Positions 6,908 to 13,838 of a stretch of 15,102 nt of DNA are shown here, in pieces (positions within the stretch are counted from its first letter, which is position 1; every line of letters starts with the position of its first letter). A model generated the notes under the pieces. The model was not told the origin of the DNA. It saw nothing but the letters and a program-made list of their open reading frames with translations, and ran no database searches. The DNA is from CAYZXK01 sp964482395 (lineage in GTDB: Bacteria > Planctomycetota > Phycisphaerae > UBA1845 > Fen-1342), in NCBI GenBank assembly GCA_964482395.1, contig CAYZXK010000106.1:1-15102 (forward strand), in the 5' to 3' direction. The position numbers and the translations under genes were made by a program.

Positions 6908-7690
6908 TCAACCTTCGGTTCCTACCAACTGATTGATCCACGCGCAGCCCTGCTGGAGTGCCGCGATGAGTGCCTCGGTTGCCGATGGCAATGAAACCGC
7001 CATGAGCAGAAAGGCCACCAGGGCCTTCAGCGAGAAGCCCACTGCCAGGATGTTGAGTTGCGGCATGGTGCGTGACAGGAAGCCCAGCGCGAGGTTCACC
7101 AGAAACAGGGCCAACAGGGTGGGGCCGGCCACTCGCAGAGCTACATGTCCGCTGAGGCTGAGCGCCCGGCACAGCATCGGCCCGCTGGCCAGGGCGGTCG
7201 GATGGCTGCTGAGCAGCGGGATGGTCTGGAAGGTGTCCAGGCACGCCGTGACCAGTGCCCGGTGCCCGCCGATGACCAGGTATACCACCAGGGCCAATTG
7301 GAGGTAGAAGACGCTGACGACCGCCTCTTCGTCTTCGAAGGTGGGGTCGACGATGTGGCCGAAGGCCATTCCGGATTCCTGGGCGATCAGCAGCCCGCCC
7401 ATTTGCAGCCCGATGAAGCAGGCCGCGGTGAGCAGCCCGATCATCGCCCCCAGCAGCACTTCCCAGGCCATCGCCAACAGAATGTCCAGCGGGTTGTCCG
7501 GGGCATCTGCCGGCAGGCTGACCAGGGGAGTAAGCAGCGCGGCCAGCCCAAGGACCAGCAGCGCTCGTACCTGCATGGGAACCGACGTCGCCGCCAGCAC
7601 GGGCTGCAACATCAGCAGCCCGCCCAGGCGCGACGCCACCAGGGCGAAGACCGGAAGTTTCAGGTATTGAGCCAGCAGCTCGAATGGCAT
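6908..7690 (-). CDS. fliR: Flagellar export gate protein FliR
   Basis: This 260-residue integral membrane protein has the normal family length. One FliR joins five FliP and four FliQ to form the export channel in the MS ring. There are about six hydrophobic segments. Family landmarks are the N-terminal LPVFALVASRLGGLLMLQPV (12-31), the conserved loop QMGGLLIAQESGMAFGHIVDP just after the third segment, and the late LALGFLSRTMPQLNILAVGF (about 201-220), where the MPQ motif is typical. It ends in WINQLVGTEG. The ATG at 7690 lacks a good ribosome site, with only CTCGAG upstream. It lies 55 nt after fliQ and no better in-frame start is available. Confidence 0.96.
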   Translation of the reverse strand: MPFELLAQYLKLPVFALVASRLGGLLMLQPVLAATSVPMQVRALLVLGLAALLTPLVSLPADAPDNPLDILLAMAWEVLLGAMIGLLTAACFIGLQMGGLLIAQESGMAFGHIVDPTFEDEEAVVSVFYLQLALVVYLVIGGHRALVTACLDTFQTIPLLSSHPTALASGPMLCRALSLSGHVALRVAGPTLLALFLVNLALGFLSRTMPQLNILAVGFSLKALVAFLLMAVSLPSATEALIAALQQGCAWINQLVGTEG

Positions 7691-7745
7691 CTCGAGTTTG
7701 AAGCTGCCGTTGGCTCCACAGCGTGCGCCGGAGGTCGCAACCCGT

Positions 7746-8000
7746 TCAGGGCGAGCCGAACAGCCCCTGCGAGTACTCCACCAGCCGCTGGGCCAGCCAG
7801 GGCACGAACAGTACCGCCGCGGCCACCATGGCCACGATCTTCGGCACTATGTTCAGGGTCTGGTCCTGAATCTGGGTCACCGCCTGGACCAGACTGATGA
7901 TCAGCCCTACCACCAGCCCGATCCCCAGCACCGGTCCTGAAACGATCAGTGCCGTAATCAGCGCCTCACGACCCAGGTCCAAAGCCAGCGAGCTGTCCAT
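7746..8000 (-). CDS. fliQ: Flagellar export gate protein FliQ
   Basis: The 84-residue product has two membrane hairpin helices, about residues 13-40 (ALITALIVSGPVLGIGLVVG and beyond) and 51-75. The polar turn between them carries QAVTQIQDQTLNIVPKI, the conserved FliQ core. The family length is 85-90. Four copies pack around FliP/FliR in the export channel and help keep it shut. A GGGAG ribosome site (complement of 8008-8012) lies 7 nt before the ATG. It sits in the standard fliP-fliQ-fliR order but is parted from fliP by 248 nt. Confidence 0.97.
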   Translation of the reverse strand: MDSSLALDLGREALITALIVSGPVLGIGLVVGLIISLVQAVTQIQDQTLNIVPKIVAMVAAAVLFVPWLAQRLVEYSQGLFGSP

Positions 8001-8021
8001 CGGTCGTCTCCCGGCAGCGGT

Positions 8022-8234
8022 TCAGCACCCCGTACTTGGCGGCCTGTGACCAGACCTGGTGAGGCCGACCCACCCGGTACCGCCGGACCCGCGACTCCGG
8101 CGATCCTGTGCCTGGTACCAAACCTCCGACTTCCGCGTTCGGCGGCCGCCCATCCAAGCCCCGGGCCGACGCGGACTCCCGGTCGGCTGCGCCTGGCCGC
8201 CGATTGCCTGCTTTTCGGCCGCATGACCGCCCAT
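8022..8234 (-). CDS. Possible 70-residue ORF between fliP and fliQ (doubtful)
   Basis: This ORF starts with ATG at 8234, only 14 nt after the fliP stop, with GGAG 5 nt upstream, and ends 21 nt before fliQ. That geometry is what an operon gene would show. The product, however, is Gly/Arg/Trp-rich (four Trp), with no hydrophobic core, no motif I know and weaker GC3 bias than its neighbours. In GC-rich DNA an open frame of this size is expected by chance. If it is not a gene, 8001-8248 is simply an oversized spacer with two GGTACC sites (8076, 8114 region) and no other visible signal. Confidence 0.22.
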   Translation of the reverse strand: MGGHAAEKQAIGGQAQPTGSPRRPGAWMGGRRTRKSEVWYQAQDRRSRGSGGTGWVGLTRSGHRPPSTGC

Positions 8235-8248
8235 GGTTGCTCCGATCC

Positions 8249-9220
8249 TCAGCTCACGCTGGCCATCAGTGAGCCCACCACCAGGTGCCATCCGTCGGCC
8301 AGCACGAACAGCAGCAGCTTGAACGGCAGCGAAACCAGCACCGGCGGCAACATCATCATCCCCATCGACACCAGCACGGTGGCGATGACCATGTCAATCA
8401 CCAGGAACGGCAAGTAGATCCGGAAACCCAGCAGGAAGGCCACCTTCAGCTCGCTCAGAATGAAAGCCGGGATCAGGGCCGTCATCGGTACTTGCCGCTC
8501 GTCGAGCACCTGGTCGGCCGGCAGCGGCTGCTTGGCGGCGTATTCGTACATCAGGTAGACGTCCTGCTCGTTGCCGCTGGCCCGGATCTGATCGAGCATG
8601 AACCCGCGCAACTCGTGCCCGGCGATCGCGATCGCATCGAGCTGCCCAAGCTGCTCGTTGAGGTACGGCTGGACGGCCCGCTCGTTGACCCGCTGCCAGG
8701 TCGGGGCCATCACCAGCAACGTCAGAAACAACGCCAGCCCGACCAGAACCTGCGAAGGCGGCAACTGTTGCGTGCCCAAAGCTTGCCGCAGCAGCGCCAG
8801 CACCACCAGCATCCGCACGAAGCAGGTGGTCATCAGCAGAATGCCCGGGGCCACGGCCAGTAACGTCAGCAGAACCAGAATCTGAAGCGAATTGCTCAGC
8901 GATTCCCGACTGGTCGCCTTGGGCAGCCAGCGTCCCAGGTCCGGAACGAAGACCGGATCGTTGCGGTGCGACTGCACCCCGCTCGGCAACCCGGCTGACG
9001 CCTCGGTGCTGCTGGCCACCCATGAATCCGGCGGCGGCCAGGAGTCGGACCGGGTCGCCGCCGAGTCGTGCTGATTCAGCCCCGCCCGGTAGTAGGCTTC
9101 GTTGGTCTGCCCATACCCGATCCGCGCTGCCAGCAGCAGGATGATCGCCGCGGCGGTGCGGCCGGCAGTGGTCGGCCGCCCCTGGTGCGATTGCTGAAAC
9201 CGGCTCGCCTTCCAAAGCAC
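8249..9220 (-). CDS. fliP: Flagellar export gate protein FliP, long N-terminus
   Basis: FliP is the five-copy core of the export channel. From the chosen start the protein has 323 residues, against about 245 for typical FliP. The start is GTG at 9220 because GGGAG (complement of 9227-9231) lies exactly 6 nt upstream and a signal peptide follows (basic n-region to R21, hydrophobic AAAIILLLAARIGYG at 23-37). An alternative GTG at 9256 has no good ribosome site. Residues 38-105 are a hydrophilic periplasmic insert before the first true FliP helix (LQILVLLTLLAVAPGILLM, 112-130). Family signatures follow: TTCFVRMLVVLALLRQALG (131-149), QVPMTALIPAFILSELKVAF (243-262) and PFLVIDMVIATVLVSMGMMM (271-290). 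It starts 37 nt after the fliO stop. Confidence 0.95.
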   Translation of the reverse strand: MLWKASRFQQSHQGRPTTAGRTAAAIILLLAARIGYGQTNEAYYRAGLNQHDSAATRSDSWPPPDSWVASSTEASAGLPSGVQSHRNDPVFVPDLGRWLPKATSRESLSNSLQILVLLTLLAVAPGILLMTTCFVRMLVVLALLRQALGTQQLPPSQVLVGLALFLTLLVMAPTWQRVNERAVQPYLNEQLGQLDAIAIAGHELRGFMLDQIRASGNEQDVYLMYEYAAKQPLPADQVLDERQVPMTALIPAFILSELKVAFLLGFRIYLPFLVIDMVIATVLVSMGMMMLPPVLVSLPFKLLLFVLADGWHLVVGSLMASVS

Positions 9221-9257
9221 AGACCACTCCCGATGGCTGACCGCACTTGACGGCACT

Positions 9258-10082
9258 TCAGCGCGCAGGCCCCGCTGCCGCTCCAGCCCGTGGCTGCCTT
9301 GTAGCACCCGGACCCGCGGCTCCTTCAGCCCGCGACTGGGCCGCTCGCAGGCGACGGATGGTGCCGGCCAGCCTGCGTTTGACTTCCGACAGGCGCTCCT
9401 CATCCGGCAGATAGTTCTCCGGCGACTCCGGGCCTTCCGGCTGATACTGGCGCGCTTCCCGCTCCAAACACCGGGCGAATTCGGCGCTGCTGCTGTCAGC
9501 CCGTCGCCGGGCTGCTTCCCCCATCAGCCGGGCGGTCAGGTCCGCGTCGTCGATCACGTCCAAGGCCCGGACCGCGTCGGGAGTGACACCCAGAAGCACC
9601 AGCCGCGGTCCGATCCGCACCAGGCACAGGGATTGCCGGGGAGAGAGCGGCGTGCGGCCCACCAGTTCGATCAGCGGCGTGTGTTTTCCGCGCAGGGCCG
9701 GTCGCCAGCCTCCGCCTCGCACGCTCATGACCCGGTAGCCCCAACCCAGCAGAACGATCACCCCCACCACCGCGCCCAGCGACGCGGTGGTGCGCACCCA
9801 GGAGCCACCATTCGGCGTGCCTGGCAGTCCGCCTGGACCGTTCTTGCGCTGCCGGGCCAGGCCGAGCCGGTTATCGGACCGCCCGGCCAGCGGGCGTGGT
9901 TCAAGGGACGGGTCGATCAGCTCGGTCGCGGCCCACGGATCCGACCGGCTCGCTGGGGATGTTTCGGCCCGCGGGTCGCCGGCCTCCGTCGGGCTTTGAC
10001 CGGTCGGCGACTCCGCCTTGCCGGCGGTCAGGCTCCAGGCCAGCACCGCGGAAACAGCCATCCCTGGCATCAGGCGGCTCAT
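9258..10082 (-). CDS. fliO: FliO, flagellar export assembly protein, enlarged
   Basis: FliO is a membrane chaperone that stabilises FliP while the export gate is built. The protein has 274 residues, far more than the E. coli form. A likely signal peptide is 1-23 (MSRLMPGMAVSAVLAWSLTA then GKA). A Pro/Ser/Arg-rich periplasmic stretch covers about 24-98, and one membrane helix lies at about 100-117 (ASLGAVVGVIVLLGWGYR). The cytoplasmic FliO domain follows: PLIELVGRTPLSPRQSLCLV (136-155), then IGPRLVLLGVTPDAVRAL (157-174), the family hallmark. A charged C-terminal tail rich in Arg, Glu and Ala ends it. The ATG at 10082 lies 9 nt after the fliN stop and has only a distant GAGGG. A later in-frame ATG (residue 5 or 8) is possible. 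Confidence 0.9.
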   Translation of the reverse strand: MSRLMPGMAVSAVLAWSLTAGKAESPTGQSPTEAGDPRAETSPASRSDPWAATELIDPSLEPRPLAGRSDNRLGLARQRKNGPGGLPGTPNGGSWVRTTASLGAVVGVIVLLGWGYRVMSVRGGGWRPALRGKHTPLIELVGRTPLSPRQSLCLVRIGPRLVLLGVTPDAVRALDVIDDADLTARLMGEAARRRADSSSAEFARCLEREARQYQPEGPESPENYLPDEERLSEVKRRLAGTIRRLRAAQSRAEGAAGPGATRQPRAGAAAGPAR

Positions 10083-10091
10083 TGTGAGTCG

Positions 10092-10781
10092 TCAGCCCTC
10101 TTCCAGCTCGGGCACCGGACTGCGGATGTCGTTTATCCGAACGCAGAAATTGTCGTTGAGCACCAGCACCTCGCCCCGTGCCACCAGTCGATCGTTGACG
10201 TAAATGTCGACTGGGTCGCCGGCCAGTTTGTCCAGTTCCAGCACCGAACCCACCCCCAGCTTCAGCACGTCCTCGATGTACAGACTGGTCCGACCCAGCT
10301 CGATCTTCACCTCCAGCTCGACGTCGTCCAGCAGCTCGATGCTGGTTTCGGCGGCGGCCCCGGCTTCCGAGAGTTCGGGCACGGCCAGGGGCTGAGCCTG
10401 CTCGGGCGAGGCTCCGGCCGTCACCGCCCCCAGCACCGCTGGCGGGGCCGCTTCGGCCGACGAGGGCTGCGGGCCCGCGTCAGTGGGGGGCGCCCCGAGG
10501 TCCGGCTCAGTCGGCGCGCCCCGGGTCGCGTCCCGCGCCGCGGCGGAAACATCGGCCGGTGCCGCGTCCGGCGCGGCACCGGCGTCGGCTGCGATCGCCT
10601 CCTCCATCGCTGGTGCGACGGTTCCGCTGACCTCGGCCTTCGGCTGGTCGGCTCCACCGGTCGGCGAGCCTTCCCCGGAGTCCGAGGTCTTGTTCGCATC
10701 GAATACTGCCGCCACCGCGTCCAGCTCCGCCTGATTGATGATGTTGTCTTCTGGGGCCGGCTGGCTGGTTTGTTCTGCCAT
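10092..10781 (-). CDS. fliN: Flagellar motor switch protein FliN with FliM/FliY-like N-terminal peptide
   Basis: The last 80 or so residues (about 148-226 of 229) are a clear FliN/SpoA domain: LDDVELEVKIELGRTSLYIE, the LKLGVGSVLELDKLAGDPVD core, VNDRLVARGEVLVLNDNF and CVRINDI. It forms the lower C-ring and docks the FliH/FliI export ATPase. Usual FliN has about 100-140 residues. Here an Ala/Pro/Glu-rich, probably disordered linker (about 30-145) precedes the domain, and residues 12-28 (DNIINQAELDAVAAVFD) resemble the LSQ-E-IDALL peptide of FliM and FliY that binds phospho-CheY. The ATG at 10781 has AAGGA 12 nt upstream. It follows fliL by 107 nt with no fliM between them. Confidence 0.93.
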   Translation of the reverse strand: MAEQTSQPAPEDNIINQAELDAVAAVFDANKTSDSGEGSPTGGADQPKAEVSGTVAPAMEEAIAADAGAAPDAAPADVSAAARDATRGAPTEPDLGAPPTDAGPQPSSAEAAPPAVLGAVTAGASPEQAQPLAVPELSEAGAAAETSIELLDDVELEVKIELGRTSLYIEDVLKLGVGSVLELDKLAGDPVDIYVNDRLVARGEVLVLNDNFCVRINDIRSPVPELEEG

Positions 10782-10803
10782 GGGTAATCGGCGTCCTTGT
10801 CTT

Positions 10804-10827
10804 GCCCGCGCCTCGTCTGACGCGGGC
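10804..10827. repeat. 7-bp inverted repeat between fliL and fliN
   Basis: GCCCGCG (10804-10810) and CGCGGGC (10821-10827) pair perfectly around a 10-nt loop, about 22 nt before the fliN ATG. There is no T-run in the operon direction, so it is not an intrinsic terminator. It could be an mRNA stem that tunes fliN translation or processing. Chance is possible in such GC-rich DNA. Confidence 0.3.
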
Positions 10828-10888
10828 TTCCGGTCATCGCCGGACTCGCGGGCTTGCCGCTGCTTTGCCGCGGCCTGGTCCCGCGAGC

Positions 10889-11413
10889 TTAATCCGCGCG
10901 CATGGGGACGAACCGGGGAATTAGCACGCGCTGTACCAGCTCCTGGTCCCCGCTGATCTCCCGCAGGGCTTCCAGGATCTGCTGTCGCAGGGCCCGCAGG
11001 TCGTCCTCCCGAAGCATCCGCTCCGTCGCCCCGCGCAAAATGCCTGCGATCCGGTCTCCGATTTCCCCGCTTCGATCCCGAACCAGTGTTTCTGTACGCT
11101 CCTTCTCGCTGGCTGGGACCACCACGCTGATGTCCAGATCGTACATGTAAGAATGGCCGCTCTTGTCGTTGAGCACCCGCAGGTTGCGGACGACCGCAAC
11201 CTCGACCGGGGCCGCCGGCTGACTGGCCGGGGTGGGCTCAATCTCATGACTCCCCTCGGCTCGGGCCGGCTCCGGTCCGCTTCCGCTCAGCTTGAACACC
11301 GCCAGGAAGGCCGCGGCCTCCAGGACCGCGACTCCGACCACGATTCCGATCGTCATGGGGAATCGCTTCTTGCTGACCGGCGGCTCCTCCTTCTTCTCCG
11401 GTTTATCTGCCAT
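10889..11413 (-). CDS. fliL: Flagellar basal-body-associated protein FliL
   Basis: FliL is a single-pass inner-membrane protein that rings the stator units and supports torque. The 174-residue form starts MADKPEKKEEPPVSKK, a charged cytoplasmic end. One membrane helix follows at about 19-42 (PMTIGIVVGVAVLEAAAFLA and beyond), then a Pro-rich linker (about 46-72). The periplasmic stomatin-like domain has VRNLRVLNDKSG, YMYDLDISVVV and the amphipathic GATERMLREDDLRALRQQIL helix, ending VQRVLIPRFVPMRAD. An in-frame ATG five codons upstream (11428) is the alternative. I prefer 11413 because GGGA lies 9 nt upstream and the charged MADK start is typical. It is the first flagellar gene of the run, 208 nt after the S66 peptidase gene. 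Confidence 0.9.
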   Translation of the reverse strand: MADKPEKKEEPPVSKKRFPMTIGIVVGVAVLEAAAFLAVFKLSGSGPEPARAEGSHEIEPTPASQPAAPVEVAVVRNLRVLNDKSGHSYMYDLDISVVVPASEKERTETLVRDRSGEIGDRIAGILRGATERMLREDDLRALRQQILEALREISGDQELVQRVLIPRFVPMRAD

Positions 11414-11486
11414 CTGCGTTGGTCCCATTCTGGCCGCTGTTCGGACCGGCTCACCCGAAACTATCGACCCGTCACCCGGACCGGTT

Positions 11487-11507
11487 CAGCGGCCCCCTCG
11501 GCCGCTG
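11487..11507. repeat. 8-bp inverted repeat upstream of fliL
   Basis: CAGCGGCC (11487-11494) and GGCCGCTG (11500-11507) form a perfect 8-bp stem with a 5-nt loop, about 75 nt before the fliL ATG. No T-tract follows on either strand. It overlaps a weak sigma-54-like element (GG-N10-GC, 11502-11519, minus strand). The 208-nt gap also has three copies of CGGACCGG (11443-11450 region, 11477, 11578). It may be an operator or mRNA leader stem at the head of the flagellar operon. Confidence 0.35.
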
Positions 11508-11621
11508 GCCGCATGCCAAGTCTTATCAGACTCCGTCCCCTCCCTTGGGCACAATGTGCGCAGCCGCGCAAAGTTGTCGGACCGGCCTGTCGCCCCCCGC
11601 CCGGGCCCGGTCAGGCCGCGG

Positions 11622-12614
11622 CTAGCCCCGGCTGCCGGTCGCCCAGATGGCGACTGCTTTGCCCCGCACCTCCATCGGCACCGGTCGATTGAGCAGGACC
11701 GGCGTCATGGGCCAAACATGGCCGACCGAGCGGGTGGCGATGAGCGGAACTCGACGGTCGGAGGGAAGGTGATACCTCAGCAGTTCTATGACCGCCGGCT
11801 GCGTATCCTCGTGCAGCATGTGGAAGTCGCCAACCAGCAAACCGGCGGCGCGCTCAAACCAACCGGCGATCTTCAAGGCCGCCAGATGCCGGTCGATCCG
11901 GTAAGGCGATTCCTTGATGTCTTCCAGCAGCAGCCATTTGCCGTCCGGTCGCAGCCTTCGTCCCAGCGGGCCCCCGACCACCGCGGCCAGTACCGACAGG
12001 CAACCGCCCACCAGTTGCACCCGCCCGCTTCGCGGCTTGCCACGCACCACTTTCCCGCGGACCGGCCCGAAGTGCAGGTACTGCGGGTTGGAAGGCGTTC
12101 GCCCGGCCAGCAGCTCCGGCAGCAACCGCCAGAACTCGCTCAGCGCCGCCCGGGCCTGCTCCGGCGGACGAAGCTGTGAGCCCAGCCAGTTGGGGCACAG
12201 CCAGTACAGGCCGCGCCCCCAGCGGTAACTGGCCACCTGCCCCACCAGGGTGGTCATCTCGCTGAACCCGGTCGCCCAGAGCGGATGGCGGCGCCGGGTC
12301 AGCCCCGAGAAGTCCAGGTGCGGCATGAGCCGCGAGAAGTATGCTCCGCCGCTGGCGGCCACGATCGCCGCCGTGCGCGGATCGTCCAACGCGCCCTGCA
12401 AATCGGCAATCCGGGCCTGGTCATCGTCACGGCCGCCATGCCAGGCCCGCTCGACCGCTCGCAGCAACTTCCGGTTGCAGGTCAGCCGGAACGGTCGGGG
12501 CAGATGCCGGCGCGCCAGGGCCAGGTACTCATCCGGGCTGGACAATCCGAACCGGGGCAGGTCCGGCCCCAACGGGTTGGCATGAGCAATCAGGTGAATC
12601 CGATCCGCAATCAT
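11622..12614 (-). CDS. S66-family LD-carboxypeptidase (LdcA/MccF-like)
   Basis: The 330-residue cytoplasmic serine peptidase has no signal peptide. LdcA enzymes trim the terminal D-Ala from murein tetrapeptides during cell-wall recycling; MccF relatives cleave aminoacyl-nucleotide toxins. The family triad is visible: S118 in the nucleophile elbow ATGFSEMT (family GxSD/E-x-T), E231 in WLLLEDIKESPYRIDR and H299 in SVGHVWP. The ASGGAYFSRLMPHLDF stretch (87-102) matches the usual RGGYG-RLLP-LD element, although the normal GYG is replaced by AYF. The N-terminal strand IHLIAHANPLGPD is also off the usual IALVAPS pattern, so substrate may differ from classic LdcA. GGAG lies 8 nt before the ATG. It is codirectional with fliL and diverges from the dus gene. 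Confidence 0.88.
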   Translation of the reverse strand: MIADRIHLIAHANPLGPDLPRFGLSSPDEYLALARRHLPRPFRLTCNRKLLRAVERAWHGGRDDDQARIADLQGALDDPRTAAIVAASGGAYFSRLMPHLDFSGLTRRRHPLWATGFSEMTTLVGQVASYRWGRGLYWLCPNWLGSQLRPPEQARAALSEFWRLLPELLAGRTPSNPQYLHFGPVRGKVVRGKPRSGRVQLVGGCLSVLAAVVGGPLGRRLRPDGKWLLLEDIKESPYRIDRHLAALKIAGWFERAAGLLVGDFHMLHEDTQPAVIELLRYHLPSDRRVPLIATRSVGHVWPMTPVLLNRPVPMEVRGKAVAIWATGSRG

Positions 12615-12722
12615 TCACGCCACTCCGCTGTTTTGATCCGGTAACTCTGATTTTCCCGGACCGCACGCGTCGGCATGGACGCCCGGCTGCCGGGCCGCGA
12701 CGGCTGCGCTCGAGTGCGGCAG

Positions 12723-12728
12723 TATAAT
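12723..12728 (+). promoter_or_regulatory. Perfect -10 box (TATAAT) just before the dus gene
   Basis: TATAAT at 12723-12728 is an exact sigma-70 -10. The start codon A is at 12736, 8 nt after the box, where transcription is expected to begin. The -35 region around 12700-12705 is poor, and there is no TGn extension. The resulting mRNA would have no leader or at most one or two nucleotides. Confidence 0.55.
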
Positions 12729-12735
12729 CCAGGCC

Positions 12736-13788
12736 ATGTTGAAGATCGGCCCGCTGGCTTTCGACTTGCCGGTCGTTCAGGCCGCGCTGTCCGGCTACAG
12801 CGATGGACCGATGCGGCTGATCACCCGACGCTTCGGGGCCCCGTATGCCCTGCACGAAGCTGTCCTCGATCAGTCGATCGTCCAGTCCGCCAAGGCCCGC
12901 CAGAAACTGCTAGGCTGCCTGGACCCGCAAGACCACCCGGTCGGTGGCCAGCTCCTGGGGGCCGAGCCGGGCATGATGGCCCAGGCCGCCGCCATCCTGG
13001 TCGATTCGGGCTACGACGTGGTGGACGTCAACTTCGGTTGCCCGGTGAAGAAAGTGCTGGGCCGGCGGCGCGGGGGCTTCCTGCTTTCCACTCCGGCTAC
13101 CGCGGCTGAAATCCTGCGGGCGATTCGGGCCTCCGTCGCTCCGCAGGTCCCCCTCACGGTGAAGATGCGTCGCGGCCTGGATGACTCGCCCCAAAGCGAG
13201 CGCGACTTCTTTCGCATTTTGGATGCTGCCTTGGAGCTGGGAGTCGACGCGGTTACCGTTCACGCCCGCACGGTCAAGCAGCGTTACGTCGGCCCCAGCC
13301 GCTGGGACTTTCTGACCCGCGTCAAGCGTCACGCCGGCCGGACGACCATTTTGGGCAGTGGCGATCTGTGGTCCGCACACGACATTCGGCGGATGCTGGA
13401 GGAGACTGGAGTGGACGGCGTGACCGTCGCCCGCGGCTGCATCGGTAACCCGTGGATCTTCCAAGATGCACGAGCCCTGTTATCCGGACGTCCTTTGCCA
13501 GAACCCCCTACGGTCGTTGAGCAGGGCCGCGTGATCCGCGAACACTTCGACTTGGCGGTGACCGTCCATGGTCCAAGGCTGGCCGCACGCATCATGCGGA
13601 AATTCGGGATCAAGTACGCCGAACTGCATCCTTTCACCCGTCAGGTCCGCGATGCCTTCGTCCAAGCCACCGGCCCCCAGCAGTGGCTGGCGGTCCTCGA
13701 TTCCTGGTATGACCCGGGTCGCGACTGGCCCCCGGGCCGGCGTAAGACCGGCCCGGGCCGCCTGGTGGCGGCCGGCGCCACTCCCTGA
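12736..13788 (+). CDS. dusB: tRNA dihydrouridine synthase, DusB family
   Basis: This 350-residue FMN enzyme reduces specific uridines in the tRNA D-loop with NADPH. The TIM barrel opens with VVQAALSGYSDGPMRLITRR (13-32; family APMAGVTD-PFR). The catalytic Cys is C102 in NFGCPVKKV (99-107). Other family marks are VKMRRG (142-147), VHARTVKQRYVGPSRWDF (175-192; family QRY-G-ADW), GSGDLWSAHD (207-216; family GNGD) and the FMN-phosphate loop VTVARGCIGNPWIF (229-242). The C-terminal helical tRNA-binding domain (about 265-330) is present. A basic Arg/Pro tail after residue 328 is extra. There is no proper ribosome site and a TATAAT sits 8 nt upstream, so translation is probably leaderless. Choice of DusB over DusA/C rests on the PVKKV and GNPWIF motifs. 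Confidence 0.93.
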   Translation: MLKIGPLAFDLPVVQAALSGYSDGPMRLITRRFGAPYALHEAVLDQSIVQSAKARQKLLGCLDPQDHPVGGQLLGAEPGMMAQAAAILVDSGYDVVDVNFGCPVKKVLGRRRGGFLLSTPATAAEILRAIRASVAPQVPLTVKMRRGLDDSPQSERDFFRILDAALELGVDAVTVHARTVKQRYVGPSRWDFLTRVKRHAGRTTILGSGDLWSAHDIRRMLEETGVDGVTVARGCIGNPWIFQDARALLSGRPLPEPPTVVEQGRVIREHFDLAVTVHGPRLAARIMRKFGIKYAELHPFTRQVRDAFVQATGPQQWLAVLDSWYDPGRDWPPGRRKTGPGRLVAAGATP

Positions 13789-13806
13789 AGGGCCGGCCTC
13801 CGCGCG

Positions 13807-13835
13807 TTGACGTGACCGGCGGCAAACGCTAGTTT
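13807..13835 (+). promoter_or_regulatory. Promoter of tRNA-Glu
   Basis: TTGACG (13807-13812), a 17-nt spacer and TAGTTT (13830-13835) form a plausible sigma-70 promoter with a good -35 and weak -10. Start near 13842 would leave a leader of about 20 nt before the mature tRNA. A perfect inverted repeat covers the -10. Confidence 0.45.
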
Positions 13836-13838
13836 GCC
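13821..13838. repeat. 7-bp inverted repeat over the tRNA-Glu -10 region
   Basis: GGCAAAC (13821-13827) and GTTTGCC (13832-13838) are exact inverted copies with a 4-nt loop (GCTA). They lie 33 nt after the dus stop. No T-run follows, so it is a poor terminator for dus. As a palindrome overlapping the spacer and -10 of the candidate tRNA promoter it could instead be a protein-binding site. Confidence 0.45.

Noticed and set aside
8249..9403. A longer FliP starting at 9403 (384 residues)
   Set aside because: It would overlap fliO by about 145 nt and puts 60 non-conserved residues before a signal peptide. The GTG at 9220 has an ideally spaced GGGAG.
9633..10787. A 384-codon rightward open frame across fliN and fliO
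   Set aside because: Spans two recognised genes on the opposite strand. The product is Arg/Gly/His-rich without any fold-like pattern.
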